The notes: generated from the sequence alone by a model not told the origin. A stretch of DNA of 50,979 bases from Serratia sp. M24T3 (GCF_000257645.1 NZ_AJHJ01000034.1:1-50979); one strand, 5' to 3'. Shown: positions 18,136 to 28,150, numbered from the stretch's first letter. A program made the numbers and translations.

Positions 18136-18891
18136 TTATATCAAACCAGGTCTCAGCCCCCTTCTTTTAGCCCGCCAAATAGTCGTAGTGATCGAGCCAA
18201 GGGCAACTGCTGCAATGAAAATCCCCACCGCGGTCATCGAGTTCAAACCAAATTGCTTATAGAGCAGAAGTCCTGTGATCCCGCCGATTAAGAAGGACAT
18301 GATTGTCACCGAGTGAGTAATAAACTGGCTGCGCTGAGCTTTGATCTGTTTTGATGGATCGCGTCTCATCAGCGTTGCCATCACCGAACCTAAAGATATT
18401 CCGGCATCGGTCAACGTGCCCGTAATGTGGGTCGAGCGAACTCGCCCGTTGGAAAGCTGGGTCGAGGTCGAGTTATGTATCCCCATCAGGAAGCTTAGAA
18501 ACACGATGATTTCATGATTATTTTTCAATGAGAAGAATAATATTTCGAACAGCGAAGTGAGAATTAACAGTATTCCTTCCATCAGTAAAATCAGACTAAA
18601 TATGGTGCGAATATTATTTTTAATTCCACTAATGGCTATCAGCCGCGAAGTGGTTGATCCAATAACAAACGCGCCAATTATTGCCGACAGTAATAAAACG
18701 TCACTTAAGTCAGTATTAGTCATTTCTGAGGATAATTGTGAGGTATTTCCTGACATGTGCGACGGAAAGAAGCCAAAAGCTCCAAGCGCCATAGCATTAA
18801 GGATGCCTGCGCTGGTAGCCAGCACTAATGCAAGGTGGCGGTCTTCGGTGTGCGTTCTACGCCCCTTTCTTTTTATCAACATTTTCAACAT
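18136..18891 (-). CDS. YoaK/DUF1275 family membrane protein
   Basis: A 251-residue inner-membrane protein of the DUF1275 (YoaK) family, with about 6 helices. Family marks are GILNAMALGAFGFFPSHMSG followed by NTSQLSSEM near residue 30-60, MGIHNSTSTQLSNGRVRSTH and ITGTLTDAGISLGS. The start at 18891 has GAGGGG upstream. Function is unknown; the fold is sometimes compared with small transporters. It has a lower GC content than nfo and the fru genes, and it occupies a place between nfo and fruA where E. coli carries other genes, so it is probably an accessory insertion. No partner gene is adjacent. Confidence 0.85.
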   Translation of the reverse strand: MLKMLIKRKGRRTHTEDRHLALVLATSAGILNAMALGAFGFFPSHMSGNTSQLSSEMTNTDLSDVLLLSAIIGAFVIGSTTSRLIAISGIKNNIRTIFSLILLMEGILLILTSLFEILFFSLKNNHEIIVFLSFLMGIHNSTSTQLSNGRVRSTHITGTLTDAGISLGSVMATLMRRDPSKQIKAQRSQFITHSVTIMSFLIGGITGLLLYKQFGLNSMTAVGIFIAAVALGSITTTIWRAKRRGLRPGLI

Positions 18892-19135
18892 GATCGCCCC
18901 TCATTTAACTTCTGTTTAATAAGTATATATGACTAAACATAACAATTAGCTTATTTACTTAAAGTATTGTAAATGTTTGGGCATTTATTAAAGGTATTCA
19001 GCATGAGTAATTAAGAGGCGGTAAATTAATTAGAGTCCAATTAATTTAGTTTAGTAATTAAAAATAAAGTCCCAATTGCTATTTATAATAATAAATTCTT
19101 GTCTCAGTGGCAGACTGTTTGATTCATTAAATAAA

Positions 19136-19161
19136 AAAGCGCTGCGATCAGGCAGCGCTTT
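19136..19161 (-). terminator. Terminator of the fruBKA operon
   Basis: AAAGCGCTGC (19136-19145) pairs with GCAGCGCTTT (19152-19161). On the minus strand a run of six T follows, right after the fruA stop. Confidence 0.9.
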
Positions 19162-19185
19162 ATATTTGCAAAAACTTCAAATTAA

Positions 19186-20904
19186 TTAGCTGTTAGCTAC
19201 CACTTTGGCGGCAACGGCTGCGTCAGAACGTTTCAGAATCGCGTAAGACACGCCAGTCAGAACCGTACCCGCAATAATCGCTACCAGATACAGCAGCACC
19301 GGAGTAATTGCGCCTGGGATCAGCAATACAAACAGACCGCCGTGTGGTGCCATCAATTTTGCGCCAAAAGCCATGGAAAGTGCGCCGGTCAAGGCTCCGC
19401 CTGCGATACAGCAAGGGATCACACGCATTGGATCACGCGCCGCGAAAGGTATTGCTCCCTCGGAGATAAAGCACAGGCCCAGCACCAGCGCCGCTTTTCC
19501 ACCTTCTCGTTCACCTTGTTCAAACTTGTGACGCGCCAGCAGCGTAGCGAGGCCCATTGCCAGCGGAGGAACCATTCCCGCCGCCATGATTGCCGCCATT
19601 GGGGCATACACGGAAGAACTCAGTAATGCGACACCAAACGCGTAGGCCGCCTTGTTAACCGGACCACCCATATCAGTACACATCATCGCGCCGACGATTG
19701 CGCCCAGCAGCACCGCGTTGGCTGTACCCAGTGACTGCAACCAGGCAGTCAGGCCCAGCATGATTTTAGCGACCGGCGTACCGACCACATAAATCATCAC
19801 CAAGCCGGTTATCAGACTGGCAATCAGCGGAATAATCAGTATCGGCTTAAGAGCTTCCATACTCTGCGGCAGGCGCAGCTTGTTGCTGATAAATTTAGCC
19901 ACATAACCCGCCAGGAAACCGGCAATAATACCGCCGATGAAACCGGCACCGGTACTGACAGCCAGCATACCGCCGATCAGACCTGGGGTCAGACCCGGAC
20001 GGTCGGCAATTGAGAAGGCGATAAAACCTGCCAACACCGGAACCATCAAAGCAAAGGCTGAAGCCCCGCCAATCTGCATCAATGCCGCTGCCAGCGTGCC
20101 TTTCACTTCAAAGGCCTTGATACCGAAGATAAACGACAGCGCGATACACAAACCGCCGGCGACAACCATTGGCAGCATGTACGACACGCCTGTCAGCAGG
20201 TGACGATAAGGACCGCTGCCCGTCTCTTTTTTCTTGCCGGAAGACGCCTGCCCCTGCTTTTTAGGCTCGAACAGTTCGGCTTCAACCAGCGCTTTATCCA
20301 ACTCTTGTTTAGTCTTTTTCAGTGCCAGACCGGTGGAAGTGCGGTACATCTGCTTGCCCGCAAACTTCTCGAGATCCACCTCGATGTCGGCGGCCACGAT
20401 GACTAAATCGGCAGCAGCGACTTCTTCAGCAGTGATGGCGTTACCGGCACCCACTGAGCCACGGGTTTCAACCTTGACCCACCAGCCACGCTTTTTGGCT
20501 TCGGTTTCAATGGCTTCAGCCGCCATAAAGGTATGGGCCACGCCGGTTGGGCAGGCGGTGATTGCTACGATGCGTTTCGGGCCTGCGGCTACGGGGGCGG
20601 CAGCCGAGGCGGTAGTTTTCACAGTCTGCGCCGGTGCCTGATAAGGCTTGGCGTCGATTGCCGCCTGCTGCACAAAGGCGTCCGGCGCACGAACTGCGTC
20701 AGCCAGAGACCCTAAATAAACGTTTTTGCCGTTCAGCTCGGCGTCAGCTGGCACTGTATCGCCAACGGCCAACACAATTTCAGCCTCGGCAGCGCGGGTC
20801 ACGACCTGATGCCCTGCTTTTACCGCGGCAGCCGCAAGCATATCTCTTGCAATCTGCGCGCTCGCCTGTCCAATCGATTTATCTACTATCAGCAGCGTCT
20901 TCAT
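19186..20904 (-). CDS. fruA: PTS fructose transporter subunit IIB'BC
   Basis: The membrane part of the fructose phosphotransferase system: it imports fructose as fructose 1-phosphate. The 572 residues (563 in E. coli) hold an N-terminal IIB' domain (TLLIVDKSIGQASAQIARDM), an alanine-rich linker near 100-105, the catalytic IIB domain with its phosphorylated Cys in ITACPTGVAHTFMAAEAIE, and the IIC membrane domain from about residue 230 (LLTGVSYMLPMVVAGGLCIA, GAGFIGGIIAGFLAGYVAK, ISEGAIPFAARDP). It is last in fruBKA, 16 bases after fruK. Confidence 0.97.
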   Translation of the reverse strand: MKTLLIVDKSIGQASAQIARDMLAAAAVKAGHQVVTRAAEAEIVLAVGDTVPADAELNGKNVYLGSLADAVRAPDAFVQQAAIDAKPYQAPAQTVKTTASAAAPVAAGPKRIVAITACPTGVAHTFMAAEAIETEAKKRGWWVKVETRGSVGAGNAITAEEVAAADLVIVAADIEVDLEKFAGKQMYRTSTGLALKKTKQELDKALVEAELFEPKKQGQASSGKKKETGSGPYRHLLTGVSYMLPMVVAGGLCIALSFIFGIKAFEVKGTLAAALMQIGGASAFALMVPVLAGFIAFSIADRPGLTPGLIGGMLAVSTGAGFIGGIIAGFLAGYVAKFISNKLRLPQSMEALKPILIIPLIASLITGLVMIYVVGTPVAKIMLGLTAWLQSLGTANAVLLGAIVGAMMCTDMGGPVNKAAYAFGVALLSSSVYAPMAAIMAAGMVPPLAMGLATLLARHKFEQGEREGGKAALVLGLCFISEGAIPFAARDPMRVIPCCIAGGALTGALSMAFGAKLMAPHGGLFVLLIPGAITPVLLYLVAIIAGTVLTGVSYAILKRSDAAVAAKVVANS

Positions 20905-20920
20905 ACTTGCTCTCCTGCTG

Positions 20921-21859
20921 TCAATTAAAGGGTTTCAGATCAACACGTGCCATCATCGCCGCCAACTGCGGGCGATCTTTGACACCAACATTGCTTTGGC
21001 TCACGGCAAGCGCGGCGACGGCAGTAGCCAGACGCAGCGTGTGCTCGCTTGATTCACGCATCAGCAAACCGTAAATCAGCCCGCCGACCATCGAGTCACC
21101 GGCGCCTACGGTACTGACCACTTCACAGGCCGGTGGCTTGGCAATCCACGCGCCAGAAGCGTTTACCCACAGCGCGCCTTCAGCGCCCAGAGAAATCACA
21201 ACGTGTGCAATGCCCTGATCGCGTAAGGCGTGGGCGGCCTCGACGACGTCGCTTAAATCGTTAAACTTGCGTCCAGCCCAGATTTCCAGCTCACGGCGAT
21301 TAGGCTTGACCAGCCAAGGTGCAGCTTTAAGTCCTGCTACCAGCGCTTCGCGGCTGCTGTCGAAAATAATGCACGGACACTGACTGCGCAGGCGGGTCAT
21401 CCAGTCGGTAAATGCCTGAGGATCAACGCCCGCCGGCAAGCTACCGCAAACTGCAACCATGTCGAACTGCCCAAGCCAGCTCAGGGAATCATTAACAAAA
21501 CGTTCCCAGTCCTGCGGGGTCACTTCGAAGCCGGAGAAGTTAAAATCACTGACCTCACCGTCTTTTTCAGTCAGCTTAACGTTGATACGGGTACGGCCTT
21601 CGACCACCTGAAAACGGTTGGCGATGCCCAGACTGCTGAACAGGTGCTGAAAGCCATCCTGATTCTCTTTACCCAGAAATCCGCCCACGGTGACATCTAT
21701 ACCCAGGTCTTTAAGCACCTTGGCAACGTTAATGCCTTTACCGGCGGCGTGCAGACCGGCGGTCTGAACCAGATTGACTTCACCGCGTTCAATTTCAGGG
21801 CAATATCCCACTAAATCGTAAGCAGGATTTAAAGTAATAGTGGCTACTCGACGACTCAT
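20921..21859 (-). CDS. fruK: 1-phosphofructokinase
   Basis: A PfkB-family kinase of 312 residues that turns fructose 1-phosphate into fructose 1,6-bisphosphate with ATP in the cytoplasm. The N-terminal [20 protein letters not shown] and [12 protein letters not shown] regions shape the sugar site. The C-terminal signature [19 protein letters not shown] contains the catalytic base Asp and the anion hole. Its ATG overlaps the fruB stop by 4 bases, so translation is coupled. It is regulated with fruB from the Cra-controlled promoter. Confidence 0.96.
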   Translation of the reverse strand: MSRRVATITLNPAYDLVGYCPEIERGEVNLVQTAGLHAAGKGINVAKVLKDLGIDVTVGGFLGKENQDGFQHLFSSLGIANRFQVVEGRTRINVKLTEKDGEVSDFNFSGFEVTPQDWERFVNDSLSWLGQFDMVAVCGSLPAGVDPQAFTDWMTRLRSQCPCIIFDSSREALVAGLKAAPWLVKPNRRELEIWAGRKFNDLSDVVEAAHALRDQGIAHVVISLGAEGALWVNASGAWIAKPPACEVVSTVGAGDSMVGGLIYGLLMRESSEHTLRLATAVAALAVSQSNVGVKDRPQLAAMMARVDLKPFN

Positions 21860-22986
21860 GCGCCCTCTCCCAGACCTTCGGCAATAGCTTCACCGATAGA
21901 TTTCAGTGCAACTTCGGCATCTTCACCGCTGGCAGTGAAGCGCAGGTGATGACCTTTTTTCACACCCAGTGCCACGACTTTCATCAGGCTGCGACCGTTG
22001 GCTGGTTTACCGCTGCCGTCCAGATTGGTCACTGTAATTTCGCTGTTGAATTTCTTGATGCAGTTAACCAGCGCGGTGCCCGGACGAGCGTGCAGGCCGT
22101 GCTCATTGCGGATCACATATTCGGCGGTCAGCACTTCGCTTTGCTCTTCGACTTCGCTGGTCAGCAGCGCCAGCACACCTACCGCATCGGCCGTCAGCAA
22201 ACGTTCAGCCTTGCCCGCTCTCAGTAGAGAGCCAAGGTAACCCAACAGCTCGACAGGTTTGTCGTCGGCGACAGCAATAGTAAGCAACAACGCGACTTTC
22301 TCACCCTCATGTTCGAAAGCAGTCTGAGGACGGCTAACAGTTGCAGCACTGCTCAGGTTGCCGTTAACCGCATCGCTCAGCCACACACCCTGACCCAGAC
22401 TTAGTGGTTTACTGCTGATTACTTCGCTGACGAACGCAGTATCAACCGCGCCAATCTGCTGTAAACGCCCGGCGTTCAGGGCTTGCAGAGTGATCAGAGT
22501 ATCGGCGGCAACGTCGACGGAAATCAGCTGAGTGTCGAAACGAAATTCAGCGGCGGTTTTTTCGCCCATTAACAGGCTGCGCAACTCTTCAGTTGAATCC
22601 GTTTTAGCCAGCTGTTCCGCCACGCTGTCATCGCTGAGAACGTGGGTGAGTTGGCGAAGCAAGGTAAGGTGTTCATCGGAGCGGGCGGCGATACCAATCA
22701 CCACGAAGGCTTTTTGCCCTTCACCCCATTCGATCCCCTGTGGAAACTGGAACACCTGAACACCGGTATTCAGCACCAGATCACGCGTGTCGGTTGTGCC
22801 GTGCGGGATGGCAATGCCATTACCCAAATAGGTTGAGGTTTGCAGCTCTCGGGCCAGCATTCCTTCTACATAACCTTCGCTGACGCGACCCGCTGCGGTC
22901 AACGCGGCGGCGACTTGACGGATTGCGTCCTGCTTATCGCCTGCGGCTGCGCCCAGGTGGATGTCTTGCTGTGACAACTCGAACAT
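21856..22986 (-). CDS. fruB: PTS fructose diphosphoryl transfer protein (EIIA-FPr)
   Basis: A soluble 376-residue phosphocarrier, the same length as in E. coli. The N-terminal EIIA domain has the phosphorylated His in [18 protein letters not shown] middle domain follows, and the C-terminal HPr-like FPr domain has the active His in [18 protein letters not shown] chose ATG 22986 because GGAGAGGAGAACT stands directly before it and [10 protein letters not shown] is the family start; the frame upstream of it has no homology and overlaps a Cra site. It is the first gene of fruBKA. Confidence 0.95.
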   Translation of the reverse strand: MFELSQQDIHLGAAAGDKQDAIRQVAAALTAAGRVSEGYVEGMLARELQTSTYLGNGIAIPHGTTDTRDLVLNTGVQVFQFPQGIEWGEGQKAFVVIGIAARSDEHLTLLRQLTHVLSDDSVAEQLAKTDSTEELRSLLMGEKTAAEFRFDTQLISVDVAADTLITLQALNAGRLQQIGAVDTAFVSEVISSKPLSLGQGVWLSDAVNGNLSSAATVSRPQTAFEHEGEKVALLLTIAVADDKPVELLGYLGSLLRAGKAERLLTADAVGVLALLTSEVEEQSEVLTAEYVIRNEHGLHARPGTALVNCIKKFNSEITVTNLDGSGKPANGRSLMKVVALGVKKGHHLRFTASGEDAEVALKSIGEAIAEGLGEGA

Positions 22987-23008
22987 AGTTCTCCTCTCCT
23001 GCCGAACT

Positions 23009-23020
23009 TGAATCGTTTCA
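23009..23020. promoter_or_regulatory. Cra (FruR) operator, proximal
   Basis: TGAATCGTTTCA, a match to the Cra consensus, 22 bases before the fruB start. Together with the distal site it reproduces the two-operator arrangement of the E. coli fru promoter. Confidence 0.85.
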
Positions 23021-23075
23021 GCTTTACTGAGAAAAAAGGAGCGCCGCAGGATTATTAAGAATAATCGAACAACGC

Positions 23076-23087
23076 TGAAACGTTTCA
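23076..23087. promoter_or_regulatory. Cra (FruR) operator, distal
   Basis: TGAAACGTTTCA is a perfect palindrome and an ideal Cra site, about 90 bases before fruB. The spacing of 67 bases between site starts puts the fru promoter between or over them. Confidence 0.88.
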
Positions 23088-23411
23088 CTGAGTCTCATTC
23101 TGCGCCGCTTATTTTGCAAGCGTTGCGTGTTTTGGCGTTGCATTTTTATGATGCTACGCACATTTTTCCTTTTTAGTTTCGAGACTTTCAATCAAGCCGA
23201 AAAAAGCTGAAGTATAGCTGACAGTGTTTGTTACCGTGGCTGAAGTTGGCTGACGTAAATTTCGCCATATCGCGTTTTGAACATCTCGTGCTGAAAGTGA
23301 AAAACGCCCTGCTTAATTACGATCAAAACCCGTGTTTGTTATTTAAAACAAGCGTATTATTCGCGCGAATTTCCTCTCCGCTACAATATTATTCGGGTAT
23401 ACACCTAAAAA
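23088..23411. other. fruB-setB divergent intergenic region
   Basis: About 320 bases upstream of both genes. Apart from the Cra sites at its fruB end I see no recognisable element. The part before setB is AT-rich and must hold the setB promoter; no clear ribosome binding site precedes setB. Confidence 0.45.
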
Positions 23412-24596
23412 ATGACCGTTTTTACCACCACAGCGCGCCGCCTGCGTTTGCCTGACATGACGTCAAGCGCGTTCCTGATCATTGCTTTTTTGACCGGTAT
23501 CGCCGGTGCGCTGCAGACCCCGACGCTGAGCCTTTTTTTGACTTCCGAAGTCAAAGTCTCGCCCTTTATGGTCGGACTCTTTTTTACCGGCAGCGCGGTG
23601 ATGGGGATTCTGGTCAGCCAGTTTTTGGGGAGTTGGTCAGATAAAAAAGGCGACCGCAAAACGCTGATTCTTTTTTGCTGCATTCTTGGAGCGCTGGCGT
23701 GTGTGCTTTTCGCCTTTAACCGCAGCTATTTCATCCTGCTGTTGGTCGGCGTGCTGCTTTCCAGCTTCGGCTCGACCGCTAACCCGCAAATGTTTGCTCT
23801 GGCGCGTGAACATGCCGACAAAACCGGCCGCGAGGCGGTGATGTTCAGCTCAATTTTGCGAGCGCAGGTCTCACTGGCATGGGTCGTCGGCCCGCCGCTG
23901 GCTTTCGCGCTGGCGCTGGGCTTTGGTTTCACCTTTATGTATTGCGCGGCGGCAGCGGCCTTTTTGTTGTGCGGACTGATGGTGCGCGGCTTCCTGCCTT
24001 CAATGCCTAAAGCGGTGTTGACGGGCACTGTTCCTCTGCAAGCACCGCGCGTTAATCGTCGCGACACGTTAATGCTCTTTATCGCCTGCTCGCTGATGTG
24101 GGCCGCAAACAGTATCTATCTGATTAACATGCCGCTTTATGTCGTTAAAGAGCTGCATTTACCGTCGAAGCTGGCAGGAATGCTAATGGGCAGCGCCGCA
24201 TGCCTGGAAATCCCGACGATGCTGATAGCCGGATATCTTGCCAAACAGCTGGGCAAGCGTTTTCTCATGCGTTTTGCGGTCATTAGCGGCGTGTTTTTCT
24301 ATTCAAGTCTACTGTTCTTCACTGGCACCGCAGAGCTCATTGCCATTCAGGTGCTGAATGCATTGTTTATTGGCATTCTCGCCGGGATTGGCATGCTGTA
24401 TTTTCAGGACTTGATGCCGGGTCAGGCCGGTGCGGCGACTACGTTGTTTACCAATTCAACGCGAGCGGGCTGGATTCTGGCGGGTTCAATAGCGGGATTA
24501 GTGGCGCAGTTCGCCAGCTATTACGCGGTATTTTACGCGGCGCTGGCGATGGTGGTGATTTCGGTAGGCTGTATCTGGCGGATAAAAGAAGCTTAA
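23412..24596 (+). CDS. setB: Sugar efflux transporter SetB
   Basis: A 394-residue MFS exporter of the SET family with 12 membrane helices, acting on lactose/glucose-like sugars in the E. coli homologue. Conserved stretches are FLTGIAGALQTPTLSLFLTS, MGILVSQFLGSWSDKKGDRK, SSFGSTANPQMFALAREHAD, KTGREAVMFSSILRAQVSLA and YFQDLMPGQAGAATTLFTNS. Length and start agree with E. coli SetB, and the position divergent from fruB is the same. The physiological substrate here is not known. Confidence 0.92.
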   Translation: MTVFTTTARRLRLPDMTSSAFLIIAFLTGIAGALQTPTLSLFLTSEVKVSPFMVGLFFTGSAVMGILVSQFLGSWSDKKGDRKTLILFCCILGALACVLFAFNRSYFILLLVGVLLSSFGSTANPQMFALAREHADKTGREAVMFSSILRAQVSLAWVVGPPLAFALALGFGFTFMYCAAAAAFLLCGLMVRGFLPSMPKAVLTGTVPLQAPRVNRRDTLMLFIACSLMWAANSIYLINMPLYVVKELHLPSKLAGMLMGSAACLEIPTMLIAGYLAKQLGKRFLMRFAVISGVFFYSSLLFFTGTAELIAIQVLNALFIGILAGIGMLYFQDLMPGQAGAATTLFTNSTRAGWILAGSIAGLVAQFASYYAVFYAALAMVVISVGCIWRIKEA

Positions 24597-24624
24597 AACT
24601 GAGCTTATGGCGCCGCGCGGAAAA

Positions 24625-24879
24625 TCAGGGCGCGGTATCGGCTTCAAGGGTAATTAAATAGGTCAATGCCTGATCGCGATGGGTAAAACACATCTCGCGG
24701 CTGGCCTGCAGGCTGGCACAGACTTTTGGCCGCAGCGGCGAGGTAAAAATCTTGCACATAAAGTTGTCTGCCAGTTGAACGCAGCGGGTATTGGCAGGTT
24801 TACCGTTAGGCATACCCGGGATCGGGCTCGAAATCGAAGGCGCGATACAGCAAGCACCACAGTCTGTACGACAGTCCAT
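24625..24879 (-). CDS. yeiW: YkgJ/YeiW family cysteine-cluster protein
   Basis: An 84-residue cytoplasmic protein of the CxxCxxCC zinc/iron-chelating family. The N-terminal cluster is [14 protein letters not shown], and the later [16 protein letters not shown] and REMCF cysteines complete the pattern. The start at 24879 has AGGAGAG 7 bases upstream. E. coli yeiW lies at the same place between setB and efpL. No activity is proven; metal binding is inferred from the cysteine pattern. Confidence 0.85.
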   Translation of the reverse strand: MDCRTDCGACCIAPSISSPIPGMPNGKPANTRCVQLADNFMCKIFTSPLRPKVCASLQASREMCFTHRDQALTYLITLEADTAP

Positions 24880-25097
24880 CGGTAGCTCTCCTCTGGGCTG
24901 CGATTGAAGGGCGGATGGGCACCAGACCCATTAGCCGCAGACAATAGCAGCACGGTGAAAATCTCACCAGACAAATCGCCAAAATCCCGCTACAACGGCC
25001 ATTTCGTCACTCTTTTTGAGCTAGCTACTTGCCTGAAATCACGCGCGCGAGTAACGTGTCGCCCATTATCCAAACTTTTTGCAAACAGGTTATTTTT

Positions 25098-25667
25098 ATG
25101 GCACGTGCTAATGAAATTAAACGCGGTTTCGTTGTAAATTACGACGGTAAATTGCTGCTGGTTAAAGATATCGACGTTCAGAGTCCTAGCGCGCGTGGCG
25201 CAAGTACGCTGTACAAAATGCGGTTCTCCGACGTGCGTACCGGCATGAAAGTTGAAGAGCGTTTCAAGGGTGACGACATCATTGATACCGTGACTTTGAC
25301 CCGCCGTAAAGTGAACTTCTCCTACGTTGACGGCGACGAGTACATCTTTATGGATGACGAAGACTTCACGCCTTATACCTTCAATAAATCGCAGATCGAA
25401 GAAGAGCTGCTGTTTATCCCTGAAGGCGGTCTGGCCGGGATGCAGGTTCTGTTGCTGGAGACTCAGTTGCTGGCGCTGGAAATGCCACAAACTGTTGATC
25501 TGGAAATCATCGAAACCGCGCCTGGCATCAAAGGCGCGTCTGCCAGCGCTCGTAACAAGCCCGCAACGTTGAGCACCGGCCTGGTGATTCAGGTTCCAGA
25601 ATACTTGAGCAGCGGCGACAAAATTCAGATTCATATCGCAGAACATCGCTATATGGGCCGCGCATAA
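25098..25667 (+). CDS. efpL: Elongation factor P-like protein EfpL (YeiP)
   Basis: A 189-residue paralogue of EF-P that binds the ribosome and relieves stalling at proline-rich and some other motifs. Three beta-barrel domains are present: an N-terminal KOW-like part with the acceptor loop SPSARGAST, whose tip is Arg33 where EF-P has a modified Lys, an OB fold ([20 protein letters not shown]), and the C-terminal OB fold ending in [20 protein letters not shown]. The start at 25098 was chosen because [13 protein letters not shown] is the family N-terminus. Its own terminator follows at once. Order setB-yeiW-efpL is as in E. coli. Confidence 0.95.
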   Translation: MARANEIKRGFVVNYDGKLLLVKDIDVQSPSARGASTLYKMRFSDVRTGMKVEERFKGDDIIDTVTLTRRKVNFSYVDGDEYIFMDDEDFTPYTFNKSQIEEELLFIPEGGLAGMQVLLLETQLLALEMPQTVDLEIIETAPGIKGASASARNKPATLSTGLVIQVPEYLSSGDKIQIHIAEHRYMGRA

Positions 25668-25690
25668 GCGTTTAACCCTTATGTTTTTCA

Positions 25691-25714
25691 GAGCGCTGCG
25701 GCGCTCTTTTTTTT
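25691..25714 (+). terminator. Terminator of efpL
   Basis: GAGCGC-TGCG-GCGCTC (25691-25706) is followed by eight T. Confidence 0.92.
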
Positions 25715-25932
25715 GCCTGCAATTAATCAGTCAGCTTGTTTGCAGCATAGTTATGATCTGTCTCACAAATGCGCCTTAATATTTGGACTTACCAATTCTC
25801 ATTGCTGTTATATCACTTTACACTGAATGCTTGATTAAACGGCTGATTAAGACGAAAAATCGACCTTAATCCTTTGCCTTGGCTATTTTGGCCTGACCAA
25901 TTTAACCTAAGCCCGAATGTGACGGAGTCAAA

Positions 25933-27402
25933 ATGAACAAGATTTCCACTAGCCCGCTGCCCGCTAATGTCCAACATCCTAAATACGACCGTAAAGCGCT
26001 GAAAACCCGCATCGTGCATATCGGTTTTGGAGCCTTCCATCGTGCCCATCAGGCGCTAATGACCGACAGAGTGTTGAATCAACAGGGCGGCGACTGGGGA
26101 ATCTGCGAGATTTCACTGTTTGGTAGAGATAATTTAATTAAAGCGCTGCGTGAGCAGGATCATTTGTTCTCGGTACTTGAGAAAGGCGCGGAGGGAAATC
26201 AGCCGATTATTATCGGTGCAGTGAATGAGTCTATGCATGGGCGCATTGAAGGAATCGGGGCCATTGTGGAAAAGCTGGCCGAGCCGCAGGTTGCGATTGT
26301 CACTCTGACCATCACTGAAAAAGGCTACTGCATTGAGCCGGTTAGCGGAAAACTTGATGTTAATCATCCAGATATCATCAAAGATCTGCTCGGTGGACAG
26401 CTCCCTGCGACTGCGCCGGGTCTGCTGGTCGAAGCACTGCGCCTGCGTCACCAGCGCGGTCTGCCGGGTTTTAGCATCCTTTCCTGTGACAATATTCCTG
26501 AAAACGGTCACGTAGTAAAAAACGCCATTCTCGGGCTGGCGCAGGCAAAAGATCCGGCGTTAGCCAGCTGGATCCATGAAGCGGTGACTTTCCCCAGCAC
26601 CATGGTTGATCGCATTGTCCCTGCCTTGACGGAAGAGTTTGAAGCCGAGATCACCGAGTCGCTGGGCGGCATTAGCGATCCCTGCGGGATTGCCGCCGAG
26701 CCGTTTATTCAATGGGTGATCGAAGATAACTTTGTGGCAGGTCGCCCGGCCTGGGAAATTGCAGGCGCGCAGCTGGTCGATGACGTTCTGCCGTTTGAGC
26801 AAATGAAACTGCGCATGCTCAACGGCAGTCACTCTTTCCTGGCCTATCTCGGCTATCTGGCGGGTTATCAATACATTAATAGCTGTATGGAGGATGAAAA
26901 TTATCGCCGTGCGGCCCGCCAATTAATGTTGAATGAACAGGCTCCAACCTTAAACGTCAAGGCAATCAATCTGACTGCTTACGCTGACAGCCTGATTGAG
27001 CGTTACAGTAATCCTGCGCTGAAACACCGTACCTGGCAGATAGCGATGGACGGCACGCAAAAGTTACCGCAGCGCATGCTCGATTCGTTGCGCTGGAATC
27101 TAGCCAACGGCGGCGAGTATGCCTGTCTGGCCCTGGGTGTCGCGGGCTGGATGCGTTATGTCGGCGGCGTAGACGATGCAGGTCAAGCGATTGAAATCAA
27201 AGACCCAATGGCGGCAAAACTGAGTGAAATCGTAGCATCCAGCGAGGACGGCGAGGCCCGAGTTCATGCGCTGCTGGGACTCACGTCGGTGTTTGGCGAA
27301 CAATTACCCAATAATAAAGACGCCGTAGCGGCGATTGTCAGCGCCTACCTCAATCTGCAACAGCATGGCGCGAAGGCTACCGTAGCTAAACTGTTGAGAT
27401 AA
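25933..27402 (+). CDS. yeiQ: Mannitol dehydrogenase-family oxidoreductase YeiQ
   Basis: A 489-residue NAD-dependent polyol/uronate dehydrogenase, equal in length to E. coli YeiQ (488) and related to fructuronate reductase UxuB. The N-terminal nucleotide-binding domain has IVHIGFGAFHRAHQALMTDR, then LTITEKGYCIEP, ILSCDNIPENGHVVKNAILG, FPSTMVDRIVP, and the catalytic Lys-Asn-His region MKLRMLNGSHSFLAYLGYLA. The start has CGGAG 6 bases upstream. Its substrate is not settled; D-fructuronate or a related hexuronate is likely. A UxuR-type regulator faces it with only 16 bases between stops. Confidence 0.92.
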   Translation: MNKISTSPLPANVQHPKYDRKALKTRIVHIGFGAFHRAHQALMTDRVLNQQGGDWGICEISLFGRDNLIKALREQDHLFSVLEKGAEGNQPIIIGAVNESMHGRIEGIGAIVEKLAEPQVAIVTLTITEKGYCIEPVSGKLDVNHPDIIKDLLGGQLPATAPGLLVEALRLRHQRGLPGFSILSCDNIPENGHVVKNAILGLAQAKDPALASWIHEAVTFPSTMVDRIVPALTEEFEAEITESLGGISDPCGIAAEPFIQWVIEDNFVAGRPAWEIAGAQLVDDVLPFEQMKLRMLNGSHSFLAYLGYLAGYQYINSCMEDENYRRAARQLMLNEQAPTLNVKAINLTAYADSLIERYSNPALKHRTWQIAMDGTQKLPQRMLDSLRWNLANGGEYACLALGVAGWMRYVGGVDDAGQAIEIKDPMAAKLSEIVASSEDGEARVHALLGLTSVFGEQLPNNKDAVAAIVSAYLNLQQHGAKATVAKLLR

Positions 27403-27418
27403 AACACTTACTGCCCCG

Positions 27419-28150
27419 CTAGTCATTTAGGCTGGCGGGTATTGATCTAAACAAATAACCATCGAACGCGGGGTCTTCGGCATCTGATATTTCCAGCAGT
27501 TTGCTTTTTACATTTTCGAGATGTTGCCACGTGGCCTGCTTGGCGGCCTTCGGCTCGCGGCGCAGCACTGCCTGCAAGATTTGCTGATGATCATTGAGCC
27601 ACAGCTGGCTGTAATTCTCACCGCCAATGTGCTGATGCAAACCCTGCCACATCCGGCTATTTTTTCGTACCTGCCAAAGTTCATAAACCATATTCGCCAG
27701 TACACTATTTTGCGACGCCTGCGCCAATAAAGTGTGGAACAGCTCATCGGCACTTTCATCGATAATACCCTGCGCGACAAAACTCTTTTCCAGCTCGATA
27801 GCATCGCGCATCTTCAGGATATCGGCTTTAGTGGCCTGGACGGCGGCAAAGGCGGCAACCTCACTTTCTAGCAACTGTCGTGCCTGAAGCAGCTCAAAAG
27901 GACCGTAACCACTGTCGCCGAAGGGGGTCACGATGGCACTATTTTGTTCCAAAACATAAACACCAGAACCTTTACGCACCTCGACCACTTTCTCCAGCTC
28001 TAGCATGATCAGTGCTTCTCGCACTACGCTGCGGCTAACGGAAAAACGTTCTGCGATATCACGTTCTGGAGGCAGGCGATCGCCGGGCTGATGCTGGCCG
28101 GAAACAATCGCCTGGCGCAATTGATTGCCGATTTCCTGATAAAGCCGCAT
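27419..28150 (-). CDS. GntR/FadR-family regulator, UxuR/ExuR-like
   Basis: A 243-residue repressor with an N-terminal GntR winged helix (QPGDRLPPERDIAERFSVSR, SVVREALIMLELEKVVEVRK) and a FadR-type C-terminal all-helical domain with metal-site residues (LFHTLLAQASQNSVLANMVY). The C-terminus QATWQHLENVKSKLLEISDA followed by FDGYLF is very close to UxuR and ExuR, the hexuronate repressors. A strong AAGGAGGG precedes the ATG at 28150. It is convergent with yeiQ and divergent from yeiR. By analogy it should respond to fructuronate or a similar sugar acid and control yeiQ or distant uxu/exu genes. E. coli has no regulator at this place. Confidence 0.88.
   Translation of the reverse strand: MRLYQEIGNQLRQAIVSGQHQPGDRLPPERDIAERFSVSRSVVREALIMLELEKVVEVRKGSGVYVLEQNSAIVTPFGDSGYGPFELLQARQLLESEVAAFAAVQATKADILKMRDAIELEKSFVAQGIIDESADELFHTLLAQASQNSVLANMVYELWQVRKNSRMWQGLHQHIGGENYSQLWLNDHQQILQAVLRREPKAAKQATWQHLENVKSKLLEISDAEDPAFDGYLFRSIPASLND

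Noticed and set aside
22987-23088. Longer fruB start at 23088
   Set aside because: The added residues have no homology and cross a Cra operator, and the ATG at 22986 has an excellent ribosome binding site.
24990-25646. 218-residue minus-strand frame opposite efpL
   Set aside because: efpL is certain in this place; the antisense frame has no recognisable domain.
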